A stretch of 64,000 nt of DNA from Akkermansiaceae bacterium UBA956 (GCA_002293145.1 DBCO01000010.1:62001-126000), one strand, 5' to 3'; counted from the stretch's first letter, positions 7,199-16,398 are shown. Numbers and translations: made by a program. Notes: a model not told the origin generated them from the sequence alone.

Positions 7199-8920
7199 AT
7201 GCATGGTGAGTTGGTGTTTGATTGTATCAAAAAAATTCCGCTGGTGGCAGCAGGAGCGGCGGATATTTCGCCGTTGTTTGGGCTATTGACTCTGGTCTTG
7301 TTGCTCGCGGTTTTTGTGTCGTTGGTGCTGGTGCGGCTGAAGCAGAGCTTGTTAGTGGGTTACTTTTTGTGCGGGATTTTGATTGCGAATAGCGGCATTC
7401 CACAGTGGTTGGGGATCGAGTCGCAGCAGAGTGCGGTGGCGGGTTTTGCGGAACTAGGGATTGTGTTGTTGATGTTTACGTTAGGGATTGAGTTCTCGGT
7501 GCGCGAGTTGCGTCATTTGTGGCGTTTGGCGCTTTTTGGAGGCGGGCTACAAGTCTCGATTACGGCGTTATTGGCGGGTAGTATCGCGTTTTTTTTGGGT
7601 AGGCCGTGGGAGGAATGTTTGGTGATCGGGGTGGTGTTTGCGCTGAGCTCGACGGCGGTTTCATTGAAATCTTTTCAGGAGATGGGCTTCTCGAATAGCC
7701 GAGGTGCCAAGTTGGCGCTGGCGATTGCGTTGTTTCAGGATATTTTGGTGATCGGGCTGTTTTTGGTGTTGCCAAGCCTGCTTGGTGCAAGCTCGGGAAA
7801 CATTGCGGGGAACATCGCGGTGGCCTTGGGCAAGGGTTTGGCGTTTCTGATCGGTGCAGCATTGCTTGGACGATATGGCATCAATCCGCTCTTGCACGCG
7901 GTGGCAAAAACGCGCAGCCGAGAGCTTTTCACACTGACGATCATCGGCATCAGCGCGGGGGTGGCCTTTGCGGGTGGGGCGTTGGAATTGAGCCTAGCGC
8001 TGGGGGCTTTTGCTGCGGGTATGATCGTGAGTGAGTCGATCTATCGCCATCGTATCATGACGGATATTTTGCCGTTTAAGGATTTGTTTTTGACGCTGTT
8101 TTTTGTGTCGGTGGGCCTGATGATCGAGGTCAGGCAAGTGGTGGAGTATGCTGGAATTATTCTGTTAGGCACGGCGCTGGTGTTTGTGGTGAAATTTTTG
8201 ACGGTATTTGGTATCGCGCGCTTGCTGCGTCTGCCCCTGAGGCCGGCCTTGTTGGCGGGGGCGAGTCTTTCGAGTATTGGTGAATTTTCGTTAGTGTTGA
8301 TTCAGAAAGCGGATCACATTCGGCCTTTTGATCCGTGGTTGGAGCAGATGATTTTGATTTGCACGGCCCTGGGCATGGCGCTGATTCCTGGTAGCATGGT
8401 GGCGACTGGACCGCTTCATGCGTGGCTGGAAAAACACGGATGGTTCCGCACCAAACGTGTGACGCCGAAGGGCCTCAACCCCGTCGAATCGATCAAAGGC
8501 CTAGCGGATCACGCGATCATTTGTGGCTATGGTCCGGTGGGTCAAGCACTGCATGAATCGTTGATCAACTGCGGGATTCCTTGCCTGATTATCGATCTCA
8601 ATGCCGATACCGTGTGCCAGTTGAAAAAGAATGGCCACTTGGTGCTTTTTGGCGATGTAACGCATCCCGAAGCCTTAGCGCTGGCGAAGGTGCGCGATGC
8701 CCGCATGATCGCGTTCACGTTCCCGTCATTTCAATCCACGCGCATTGCCATCCCACTAGTGCTCCAGGAAAATCCCGAGATTGTGATGATGGCACGCGCG
8801 AAGTTTTCCTCGGAAGCCCTCGAGCTCACGCTGATGGGGGCCCGAGTGATTCACGATGAACAGGAAAGCGCACATGCGATGGTAGCACAAGCGAAGTGCG
8901 CCTATGAGCAAGTGGTGTGA
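7199..8920 (+). CDS. CPA2-family cation/proton antiporter with TrkA-N domain (KefB/YbaL-like)
   Basis: A 573-residue protein, ATG 7199 with GAGG just upstream. Residues about 20-400 form 11-13 hydrophobic helices of the Na+/H+ exchanger fold, with typical CPA2 pieces (AELGIVLLMFTLGIEFS, ALSSTAVSLKSFQEMG, FVSVGLMIEV, GASLSSIGEFSLVL). Residues about 435-550 are a RCK/TrkA-N Rossmann domain with GYGPVGQ and a following acidic strand end (IIDLNAD), which binds NAD(H) or a nucleotide and gates transport. Probably K+ or Na+ efflux against protons across the inner membrane. Shorter than KefB/C (about 600), lacking a clear extra C-terminal region. Confidence 0.9.
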   Translation: MHGELVFDCIKKIPLVAAGAADISPLFGLLTLVLLLAVFVSLVLVRLKQSLLVGYFLCGILIANSGIPQWLGIESQQSAVAGFAELGIVLLMFTLGIEFSVRELRHLWRLALFGGGLQVSITALLAGSIAFFLGRPWEECLVIGVVFALSSTAVSLKSFQEMGFSNSRGAKLALAIALFQDILVIGLFLVLPSLLGASSGNIAGNIAVALGKGLAFLIGAALLGRYGINPLLHAVAKTRSRELFTLTIIGISAGVAFAGGALELSLALGAFAAGMIVSESIYRHRIMTDILPFKDLFLTLFFVSVGLMIEVRQVVEYAGIILLGTALVFVVKFLTVFGIARLLRLPLRPALLAGASLSSIGEFSLVLIQKADHIRPFDPWLEQMILICTALGMALIPGSMVATGPLHAWLEKHGWFRTKRVTPKGLNPVESIKGLADHAIICGYGPVGQALHESLINCGIPCLIIDLNADTVCQLKKNGHLVLFGDVTHPEALALAKVRDARMIAFTFPSFQSTRIAIPLVLQENPEIVMMARAKFSSEALELTLMGARVIHDEQESAHAMVAQAKCAYEQVV

Positions 8921-8934
8921 GGTTTGTCAAAAAC

Positions 8935-10260
8935 TCACCGCTCCACAAAAAATGGCTCATTTGCTGTTGCGGCGTGACCTTTGCCATCGCGCACGAACAC
9001 AAACAATCGATAGGCTCCCGGCTGTTGGGGAGCGACAATTGTGGCTTGCGCTTGATCTTTGACCTTCACGCTCTCGGCGACGAGCTTTGCGGGAATTTCT
9101 TTGCCTTTGGCATCACGATGAACCACATCGTGGTAGACCGACCACTCATAGCTCAGCGCATCACCATCGGCATCCACGCTCTTGACTGACGCGGTGAATG
9201 AATGCCTAGGCTCGACTTTTTTTCGCGCAATATCACATTGGATCTGCTCGATGCTTGGCGAAATATTGTCGGGGCGTTGGCCAGTCCATTTTTGGCGCAA
9301 AAGATCGAAACTTTCCGTGGTTTCTCCTGACTCCAAGCGCAGCCCAAACCACGTCGAGGTAGCTTCTTGCTTCTGACCCCAGAGAAATGCATACGATCCT
9401 AGGCATGGGCCCGCGGGCTCGATCGCTTGTTCGTAGCCCAGTTTCATCGTCACGGCTTTTTGCGTGCTGGTTTGCTCAATCGGCCGATCCCATGATGTTT
9501 TCGGACGCTCCCAAAATCCCGCGGGCCCATATTCCGTCACCACCCACGGCTTTTTCCACGCCAATTTGGCCAATGATTTCCTCAAACTTGGCAATGCCGC
9601 GTAGGTATTGATGCCCACGATATCGAGGTCCTGGCAATGCTCTTGGATGCTCCGTGCTTTCACCTCGGACAATCCCGCGACGGCATTGATGCTGGGATGA
9701 TGCGGGTCGACTTCTTTGGCCATGCGGCATAGTGCATTTAGCTGTTTCCAGTAGGCGGGGTCACTGCCATCGCCTTCTGCTTCATTGCCGATGTTCCAAA
9801 GCAACAATGCAGGATGGTGACGGTATTTTTCGATCTGCGACTTGACCCGCGCCAACTGCTTCGCACAGTGCTCGGGAATGTGATACGAAAACCACGAGCA
9901 TTCGCTCTCTAACCAAATCCCTGCATTCACTGTGATGCCATGCTTCTGCGCCTCATCGAGCAACTCCGCCAAGCCTGTGTCCGACCACGTGCGCAACGAG
10001 TTGCAGCCGTAACCTTGCAGTTTTTCCACCCCGCCCTCACCACCCAAGCCACGAATGAAATATGGATTACCCCCGCGGAGTAAACCCTGCGGCGTCACCT
10101 TCACGCGCATAAATGTCTCCGCAGGTGCCGTCGTTGATTGCTCCCGTGCTTCGATCGTTTTCTCGGCACGCGGTTGCGGCTTCGCCAAAAATTTCCAGCA
10201 CGCGACTCCAACGCACGCTACTACCGTTACGATAACTAAATTGCGCACCGCCTGTTTCAT
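8935..10260 (-). CDS. Glycoside hydrolase, clan GH-A TIM barrel (GH2/GH5-like), membrane-anchored or secreted
   Basis: A 441-residue protein starting at ATG 10260 with an N-terminal hydrophobic segment (residues 7-21) that may be an uncleaved anchor or signal. Residues about 50-330 form the barrel, beginning with FIRGLGGEGG. The proposed acid/base is Glu160 in WNIGNEAEG and the nucleophile Glu243 in VVTEYGPAG, the two positions expected for clan GH-A enzymes. From about residue 345 a beta-sandwich follows (DADGDALSYEWSVYHD...), like a PKD/Ig-type domain. Such proteins cut beta-linked polysaccharides; the exact bond is not readable. Convergent with the antiporter gene, with 14 bases between. 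Confidence 0.78.
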   Translation of the reverse strand: MKQAVRNLVIVTVVACVGVACWKFLAKPQPRAEKTIEAREQSTTAPAETFMRVKVTPQGLLRGGNPYFIRGLGGEGGVEKLQGYGCNSLRTWSDTGLAELLDEAQKHGITVNAGIWLESECSWFSYHIPEHCAKQLARVKSQIEKYRHHPALLLWNIGNEAEGDGSDPAYWKQLNALCRMAKEVDPHHPSINAVAGLSEVKARSIQEHCQDLDIVGINTYAALPSLRKSLAKLAWKKPWVVTEYGPAGFWERPKTSWDRPIEQTSTQKAVTMKLGYEQAIEPAGPCLGSYAFLWGQKQEATSTWFGLRLESGETTESFDLLRQKWTGQRPDNISPSIEQIQCDIARKKVEPRHSFTASVKSVDADGDALSYEWSVYHDVVHRDAKGKEIPAKLVAESVKVKDQAQATIVAPQQPGAYRLFVFVRDGKGHAATANEPFFVER

Positions 10261-10294
10261 CGCCGCAACATACGCCACTCAACTCATCGACCTA

Positions 10295-11272
10295 TCACTC
10301 CCCGCGAAACAATACCTTACCCCGTCGATCCGCCGCAGTCTGCCGCGCAAATGCCGCTGCGAAATCTGCCAATGCATGCACCGAGTCCACCGCCTGCCGC
10401 AGCTGCCCTTTTTGCATCATCGTCACCAACTCCTCATACATAGCCGTCATCTCATCTCGCGATGCCTCCTTCAACCAGCGCGACAACCAAAAGCCCTCGA
10501 AGCGCATATCGCGGAAAATCAAAAACTGATTCGGCACCGTCACCGGCCGCCGCCCCATTGCGCCATACGTTACTTGCGTCGCTCCATCTGCTAGTAAATT
10601 CAGCTGCCGCACCGCGCTCTCACCGCCGACCGCATTCAAAGCGAGAAAAATTTCCGCATTTTCCTGCTGCAACCACAGCTTGGCTGCCTGCAAGCCCGCC
10701 TCATCATCGGAAAAAACCGCATCCGCTCCCAAATCGAGCAACTCAGCCGCCAGTTCCGCATTCCTCACGAAATTCACCGTCCGCCAGCCCCGAGCCCGCG
10801 CGATCTGAATCACGCAACGTCCCACACCCGAGTTAGCTGCATTCTGCAACACCACCGGCTTATCCATCGACCTCGCCCGCTCCAACATCAACCACGCCGT
10901 CGCCGGATTCACCTTCAGCATTGCCAAATCCAACACATTCCCATCGCTCGGCACCCGCAGCACATCTGCTGCCGCCACCACTCGCGACTCCTGCCAGCCA
11001 TGTGCATAATCCAGAAAAATCACCCGATCTCCCACCGCGAAGCCCGCCGCCCGAGACTCCATCACCTCCGCCACCCCTTCAGTTCCCGGCACCTCAGGCA
11101 ATGCCGGACGCGTCCCATACGTGCCCTCGATCCAATTCGTATCTGCCGGATTGATCGGACTCGCCAGCATCCGCACTCGCAATGCCCCCTCTGCACAGCA
11201 CAAATCCTCCTTTTTCACCCACTCCAAGACCTTAGCCGCCTGCCCAAATTCTCGAATCATCAAAGCCTTCAC
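10295..11272 (-). CDS. MECR/ETR-like 2-enoyl thioester reductase (MDR superfamily)
   Basis: A 325-residue zinc-less medium-chain dehydrogenase/reductase that begins at GTG 11272 (MKALMIREFG, the usual family start). Marks of the MECR/Etr1 subgroup are SPINPADTNWIEGTYG, the VPGTEGVAEV motif, VNPATAWLML, the nucleotide-binding NAANSGVGRCVIQIAR, and EGFWLSRWL near residue 265. These enzymes reduce trans-2-enoyl-CoA or -ACP with NADPH, in fatty-acid synthesis. No zinc-binding Cys/His residues of alcohol dehydrogenases are seen. It could also be a general quinone-oxidoreductase relative. It lies apart from other lipid genes. Confidence 0.75.
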   Translation of the reverse strand: MKALMIREFGQAAKVLEWVKKEDLCCAEGALRVRMLASPINPADTNWIEGTYGTRPALPEVPGTEGVAEVMESRAAGFAVGDRVIFLDYAHGWQESRVVAAADVLRVPSDGNVLDLAMLKVNPATAWLMLERARSMDKPVVLQNAANSGVGRCVIQIARARGWRTVNFVRNAELAAELLDLGADAVFSDDEAGLQAAKLWLQQENAEIFLALNAVGGESAVRQLNLLADGATQVTYGAMGRRPVTVPNQFLIFRDMRFEGFWLSRWLKEASRDEMTAMYEELVTMMQKGQLRQAVDSVHALADFAAAFARQTAADRRGKVLFRGE

Positions 11273-11409
11273 CCCGTCAATCTATCCCAATATGCGCCGA
11301 AAAAAAGCCCGAACCCCCGCGTCCCGAAAAAAATCGAAAGATTTTCTTGCCAAATCGGCCCAAATTCCCTTACATCGCCGCCCCGCGACGCAAGTCGTAA
11401 GGCATCTTT

Positions 11410-11491
11410 GCTCGGATGGCGGAATTGGTAGACGCGCTAGACTAAGGATCTAGTAGAGAAATCTGTGGGTGTTCGAGTCACCTTTCGAGCA
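11410..11491 (+). tRNA. tRNA-Leu with anticodon AAG
   Basis: Full cloverleaf can be drawn. The seven-base acceptor GCTCGGA pairs with TTCGAGC, with one G-T pair. The anticodon stem is CTAGA/TCTAG around the loop CTAAGGA, which puts A34-A35-G36 as anticodon after U33. The T-arm has loop TTCGAGT. A short extra arm (AGA/TCT) is present as in class II tRNAs. Discriminator base A; no CCA is encoded. It would read CUU, and CUC/CUA if A34 is deaminated to inosine. Confidence 0.9.
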
Positions 11492-11512
11492 CTTCTCTTT
11501 GAGAAGTAAATG

Positions 11513-11543
11513 ATCCCGAGGTCTAACAGCCTCGGGATTTTTG
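11513..11543 (+). terminator. Rho-independent terminator of the tRNA gene
   Basis: Nine-base-pair stem ATCCCGAGG / CCTCGGGAT with an eight-base loop (TCTAACAG), followed by TTTTTG. It begins 21 bases after the tRNA end. Confidence 0.85.
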
Positions 11544-11891
11544 TTTGTTTGGGAAAATGGTTGGGAGTTGTTTTGCGGGTGTGGTCAACTTCGGTCCGAA
11601 GCACTTTATGCTGCCATCAGAGCTTGTATTTCCACTTCCCAGGCAATCTGGGTGGGATCAGCGGGTGGTTTTACGTATTTCACTTGTATTCTGTCCTCGA
11701 CAGCTGTGCCAAAGATGTGGCCTGCGGGGATCGCTTGGATCATCACTGTTCGTGTCCTCACTTTGAGGACTATACTTCGCTTCGTCTTCTGTTGTATTCT
11801 CAAACAGGTACGCGCTTTCAGCCGTCAGACTTTTGGGCTATGTTCAAAAGAACCTAACCAAAAATTTAAAACCACAAACAAAAACCCGACA
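11544..11891 (+). other. Long non-coding leader of the beta-strand-repeat gene
   Basis: About 350 bases without a convincing gene. It holds the palindrome GTCCTCA-CTT-TGAGGAC (11753-11769) followed directly by TATACT, a good -10 box. If transcription starts there, the mRNA leader would be about 110 bases. Confidence 0.4.
11753..11776 (+). promoter_or_regulatory. Palindromic operator candidate with adjoining -10 box
   Basis: Seven-base perfect arms GTCCTCA / TGAGGAC with a three-base centre, then TATACT at 11771-11776. The 12-mer TTTGAGGACTAT is repeated in the same orientation upstream of the sulfatase gene (24176-24187, minus strand). Confidence 0.45.
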
Positions 11892-14800
11892 ATGAAATCC
11901 AAGAATCAACATCCATTTCTCGTTACCGCGCTTACCGTGGCTGGCTTTGTCTTCACCACAAGCTCCATCTTCGCTGCCTCCCTAACTTGGGATACAACAG
12001 CTGACGGAGCAACCATCAACGCAGCCAGTGGCAACTGGAACACCACCGCAGGAAACACGGTCTGGAACAACGGCACCTCGAATGTGATTTGGAGTCAGAC
12101 CGCTCCTAACGACGGCAGCAACACCGCCACTTTTGCCGGCACAGACGGCTCGCCTAATCAGTATGTCATCACGCTCGCTGCGCAAATGGCCGCCGAATCC
12201 ATCACTTTCAACAACAGCGGCTACCAAATCACCGGCAGCATACTGGCCCTGATGCCGTCGACCACCACGAGCGGTGCCATCACCGTCGCCGCTGGCAAGA
12301 CCGCCACCATCAATTCAGCCATCACCTACGCGAACAATACAACGGCCACCATCACGGTGAACGCGGGCTCCACACTCAACCTCGGCGGCGGTGCGACCAA
12401 TGCCCAATACACCTTCGGCGGTACCGGTACCGGCAACATCGTTAACGTGACCGCGGGGTCTTACTCAACCAACACTGGTGCCATTAACGTCGCCACCTTC
12501 AACCAAACGGGCGGAACCTTCAACATCACGCCCGGAAATGGCGTCGGTTACAACATCAACAGCAGCACCCAAAACGTCGCTTACAACCTTTCCGCTGGCA
12601 CCCTGAGTGTGAACGGCAACAATGTGACTCCCGGCGTCAGCAACGCCCACTTGGGCATCGGAAACGGGACCGGCGCCTTCACATCCTCCTTGAATGTGAG
12701 CGGCACTGGCATCGTGAACGCCGGTACCACCGCCAGCCGTTCCGGCGAGATTCGCATTGGAAATAACACCGCATCCAACGGCACGCTTAACGTGACAGGT
12801 GGCACGGTCACCGTTGGCACCGGCAGCACCGCCAACAAGATTTACTTCCACAAGGCCGGGGCCGGTGCGGGCTTCACCGCCGCGATGACCCAGTCCGCCG
12901 GCACGGTGACCGCCAACGGCATCCAGTTCGGAGGTTCCACGGGTGCTACTACCTATCACGCCAGTTCAGCGGCGAATTTGACCCTCAGCGGCGGCAGCCT
13001 TTACATCGGCCTCCAAGGGATCACCCGCGGTACCGACGCCAGCACCCTCCCAGTCGCGATCAAGCTGCAAGGCGGCACTCTTGGTGCATCCGACACCTGG
13101 TCGTCCTCGCTCAACATGAGCCTGGGCGCCGCCGGCTCCACAATCCAAGCCGCTACCAGCCTCGCTGCCGCCAAAAACATCACTCTCTCCGGCATTCTCT
13201 CCGATGATAGCGGTGCGGGCACGCTCACCAAGACCGGGGCGGGCACTCTAACCCTTTCCGGCGTCAACACCTTCACGGGGGCCACCACCGTCAATGCCGG
13301 CGCCTTGGTTCTCGGCAATGCCAATGCCGTGAGCACTTCCAGTTTGCTCACCCTCGCCGACGGGGCAGCGCTCTCGCTGACCACCACCCCAAGCACGGTG
13401 AATGCTCTCACCTTCACTAATACCGGTACGCTGAATTTCGACCTCGCAAGCGGCGGCACGGGTCTGACGGTGAGCAACTCCAGCGGCGTGACCAACAGCG
13501 GTGCGGCCGGTTCCATCGTCATCAACATCACCGGCAGCGCACCTGCTAACGGCACCTACTCGCTCATTTCCTACAGCGGAACCCTGGGGGGTAGCGGTTT
13601 CAGCGCCTACACCCTCGGCACCACGCCCGCAGGCAAATCCTTCACTCTGAGCGACACCGGCAGCGCCATTCAAGTGACAGTCGTCGCGGACGGTTACTAC
13701 TGGACCGGCACGCAAAGCAGCGAGTGGAGCACGGCCACCATCGCCGGTTCAAAAAACTGGATTCTGGATGGTAATTTGGTTGATTACGTGAACGACGTCA
13801 AGGTGGTCTTCGATAGCGCCGCCACGAACAAAACCGTGGACATCACGGGAGCGGATGTGACACCTCTTTCGGTCCTATTCAACGGCGGAGTCTACACGCT
13901 GCAAAGCACTACCAGCAACAAGATTGCCGGTACCGCACCGGTCACGGTGACGGCCGCTGCCACGCTCAAGCTCGGCACTTCCAACGTGCTGCCAGATGGC
14001 GTCGGCGCGGGCACTCTCAGTATCAGTGGTACCCTCGACCTCAACGGCAATTCGGAAACGCTCAATGGGTTCAGCGGCACAGGTTCGGTGGATAACACCG
14101 CGGCTTCCACCACCTCCACCTTGACCTTAGGCGCCATCGTTGGCGGCACTTCCACCGGCAATATCAAGAACACCGGCGGCACGCTGGCCTTGACCAAGAC
14201 CGGTGCCACGGACGTCATCCTGAGCGGAACCAACACCTACAGCGGAGCCACCACCGTCAGCCAAAACCGCCTGTTTATCAATGGCAGCGCCGCGTTCTCT
14301 CCCAACACTGCGGTGACGGCCAGCAACGGAGCCTCCTTTGTTTTGAACGCCAGCGGCACTCCCACCTTCGCTCAAAGCATCACGCTCGCCTCGGGCTCGA
14401 ACTTGTCGTTGCGCCAAGCGGCGACCCTCAGTAATGTCACCCTGCCAATCCCTGGCACCGCCATTTTCAACAATGACGATGTGGCCACGGCGGCGTTCTC
14501 CCTTTCCACCCCCACCGCTTTAACTGGCGCGCTGACCATCCAAGTCGGCGGTGGTGCCGGAGCCCCGGGCATCGCCACCCTGTCGGGAATCCTAAGCGGC
14601 AGCGGCGGCAGTCTAGTCAAAACCGGAGCCGGCACGCTGGCTCTTACCGGCGCTAACACCTTCGTGGGTGGAGTCACCATCAAAAATGGCACACTGGAAA
14701 GCAGAACCACCACCACCACGCTGGGTGCGAACACGGTCACCATGGGCGGTGCCGGCTCGACGGGGGCCTCCTACGTCACCGGGCAGAACAACTCGAATCC

Positions 14801-15815
14801 ATTCGTCATCAATACTCCTGACAGCGGCTTGGTGGTCATCGGTGCCAACGGCGCCGGCTCGGGCTTTACGATGTCGGGCGGAATCACCTTAAATGGCAAC
14901 CTGACCTTGCAGTCTTACAACAACACCATCAGCGGCTCGACCACCGCCAGATCTTACTTCACTGGTGGTTTCACCGGCACTGGTAACCTGCTGCTTGACA
15001 ATCTAGGTCTTGCCGCAAACGCAATCGAGCTCACCACCAACGCCGTCGACCACATCGGCAGCATCACCGTGCAAGGGTCCGCCACGGGTGTAACCCTCAT
15101 CAGTGCCTCGATCGGATCGAACGTCAACGGCATCACCCAAAACAGTGCGACATCTCGTCTGGATCTCAGTGGCGCGAACACCTACCCGGGCAACCTCACG
15201 GTCAATGCGGGCATCGTGCGGATCTCGAACAATTCCAACACTGGCAACGACGTTTCCACCGTCACCCTCGCCGCGAGCGGAGCAACGCTGGACCTCACCT
15301 ACGTCGGCACCGACACCGTGGACAAGCTCTACATCGGCAGCACCCAGCAAGCGAACGGCGTGTATGGATCTATCGGCTCTGGTGCCGCTAACGAAATCGC
15401 GCAGATCACCGGCACCGGCACCCTGACCGTAAGTTCCGGCCCTGCTGGCTACTCCTCGTGGATCACCGGCACCTTCGCCAATGGCACATTGCCAGCCCTT
15501 GAACAAGGTGCCAATGACGACCCTGACAACGACGGCATCAGCAACTTGTTGGAATACGCCATCGCCGGCCAAGACCCAACAGTGGCAAGCGCAGCGGTGG
15601 GCACCTTCGCCGCCAACGTCCTCAGCTACACCAAACGGACAGGCACCAACGGGCTCACCTACGCGATCCAGAAATCCACCGACCTCGGCACCACCGATCC
15701 ATGGATCGAGGTCACCGGCGGATCCTATGTCAACGACGCGACCACCATCTCGTTCACCCTCACCCCAGGCACCCCGGCGAAGAATTTCCTGCGCCTCAAG
15801 GTCCTATCGAACTGA
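11892..15815 (+). CDS. Giant secreted protein with autotransporter-associated beta-strand repeats
   Basis: About 1307 residues starting at ATG 11892. A signal peptide (about residues 1-30, ending SIFAA) is followed by SLTWDTTADGATINAASGNWNT, the usual start of Verrucomicrobia passenger-like proteins. Repeats of the PATR type recur, for example TKTGAGTLTLSGVNTFTGAT, TKTGATDVILSGTNTYSGAT and VKTGAGTLALTGANTFVGG, embedded in Gly/Thr/Ser/Asn-rich beta-helix sequence. No beta-barrel translocator and no PEP-CTERM tail are present. The protein ends instead with DPDNDGISNLLEYAIAGQDP and a short beta-domain closing in NFLRLKVLSN. Likely cell-surface or exported. Its signal-peptide coding stretch is nearly identical to that of the broken gene at 15895. 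Base composition is GC-rich and highly biased. Confidence 0.88.
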   Translation: MKSKNQHPFLVTALTVAGFVFTTSSIFAASLTWDTTADGATINAASGNWNTTAGNTVWNNGTSNVIWSQTAPNDGSNTATFAGTDGSPNQYVITLAAQMAAESITFNNSGYQITGSILALMPSTTTSGAITVAAGKTATINSAITYANNTTATITVNAGSTLNLGGGATNAQYTFGGTGTGNIVNVTAGSYSTNTGAINVATFNQTGGTFNITPGNGVGYNINSSTQNVAYNLSAGTLSVNGNNVTPGVSNAHLGIGNGTGAFTSSLNVSGTGIVNAGTTASRSGEIRIGNNTASNGTLNVTGGTVTVGTGSTANKIYFHKAGAGAGFTAAMTQSAGTVTANGIQFGGSTGATTYHASSAANLTLSGGSLYIGLQGITRGTDASTLPVAIKLQGGTLGASDTWSSSLNMSLGAAGSTIQAATSLAAAKNITLSGILSDDSGAGTLTKTGAGTLTLSGVNTFTGATTVNAGALVLGNANAVSTSSLLTLADGAALSLTTTPSTVNALTFTNTGTLNFDLASGGTGLTVSNSSGVTNSGAAGSIVINITGSAPANGTYSLISYSGTLGGSGFSAYTLGTTPAGKSFTLSDTGSAIQVTVVADGYYWTGTQSSEWSTATIAGSKNWILDGNLVDYVNDVKVVFDSAATNKTVDITGADVTPLSVLFNGGVYTLQSTTSNKIAGTAPVTVTAAATLKLGTSNVLPDGVGAGTLSISGTLDLNGNSETLNGFSGTGSVDNTAASTTSTLTLGAIVGGTSTGNIKNTGGTLALTKTGATDVILSGTNTYSGATTVSQNRLFINGSAAFSPNTAVTASNGASFVLNASGTPTFAQSITLASGSNLSLRQAATLSNVTLPIPGTAIFNNDDVATAAFSLSTPTALTGALTIQVGGGAGAPGIATLSGILSGSGGSLVKTGAGTLALTGANTFVGGVTIKNGTLESRTTTTTLGANTVTMGGAGSTGASYVTGQNNSNPFVINTPDSGLVVIGANGAGSGFTMSGGITLNGNLTLQSYNNTISGSTTARSYFTGGFTGTGNLLLDNLGLAANAIELTTNAVDHIGSITVQGSATGVTLISASIGSNVNGITQNSATSRLDLSGANTYPGNLTVNAGIVRISNNSNTGNDVSTVTLAASGATLDLTYVGTDTVDKLYIGSTQQANGVYGSIGSGAANEIAQITGTGTLTVSSGPAGYSSWITGTFANGTLPALEQGANDDPDNDGISNLLEYAIAGQDPTVASAAVGTFAANVLSYTKRTGTNGLTYAIQKSTDLGTTDPWIEVTGGSYVNDATTISFTLTPGTPAKNFLRLKVLSN

Positions 15816-15894
15816 ACTAAGGCCTCATTTTCGTGATATATTCCCCCCTGTAAAATGAGTTAACCATTGCCAGTGTAAACCAACTCAAAAATCC

Positions 15895-16398
15895 ATGAAG
15901 CAACATCCATTTCTCGTTACCGCGCTCACCGTGGCTGGCATGGTCTTCACCACAAGCTCCACCTTCGCTGCCTCCCGAACTTGGGACACAACATCAGGTG
16001 ACGGAGCAACCATCACCGCCGTCACTGGTAAGCTGACCCTTGACTTGGGTAATTCGGCAATCCTCACACTGAGCGAGCTGGGAACTGGGTCGTGGAGCTT
16101 AGGGGACAAGCTCACACGAATCAGCTACTCAGGCACATGGAACGGTAGCCTCTTCAATCTAGGCAGCACCCTCGCGGATGATTCCACCATCACCTTTAGC
16201 GGCATAGACTGGCGTTTCAACGACAACGACAACGCGGCTGGCACGAACTATACTGGCGATGTAACCGGCAGTAGCTTTGTGACCATGACTGCTAAACCCT
16301 AGCTAAGCACCGCGCTGTTGACTGGTCTTGGCATGCTCGCCCTGTTGCGTCGTAGAAAAAAACTGAGGTATTTCAATTGTCTTCATACTCATGAATAG
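15895..16398 (+). pseudogene. PEP-CTERM surface protein interrupted by an amber codon, with internal deletion
   Basis: The frame opens at ATG 15895 with a signal peptide almost the same as that of the preceding giant protein, then jumps to what in this class is the extreme C-terminal region (LTLDLGNSAILTLSELG, DDSTITFSGIDWRFN, GDVTGSSFVTMTAKP). It meets TAG at 16300-16302. In the same frame after the stop lies LSTALLTGLGMLALLRRRKK, which is a PEP-CTERM membrane helix and Arg cluster, ending at TAG 16396-16398. Comparison with the usual VPEPSTALL shows the Glu codon (GAG) changed to TAG and the following Pro codon (CCA) to CTA. So this is a paralogue that lost its repeat body and then its anchor. 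The 135-residue product to the first stop (15895-16302) could still be made and secreted. Confidence 0.8.

Noticed and set aside
12465..14743. Several long minus-strand frames within the giant beta-strand-repeat gene
   Set aside because: They are compositional shadows of a GC-biased, repetitive Gly/Thr/Ser gene; sequences are low-complexity Val/Pro/Ala with no start signals.
11892..15815. Classical type V autotransporter
   Set aside because: There is no C-terminal beta-barrel translocator or final aromatic residue; only the passenger-type repeats are present.
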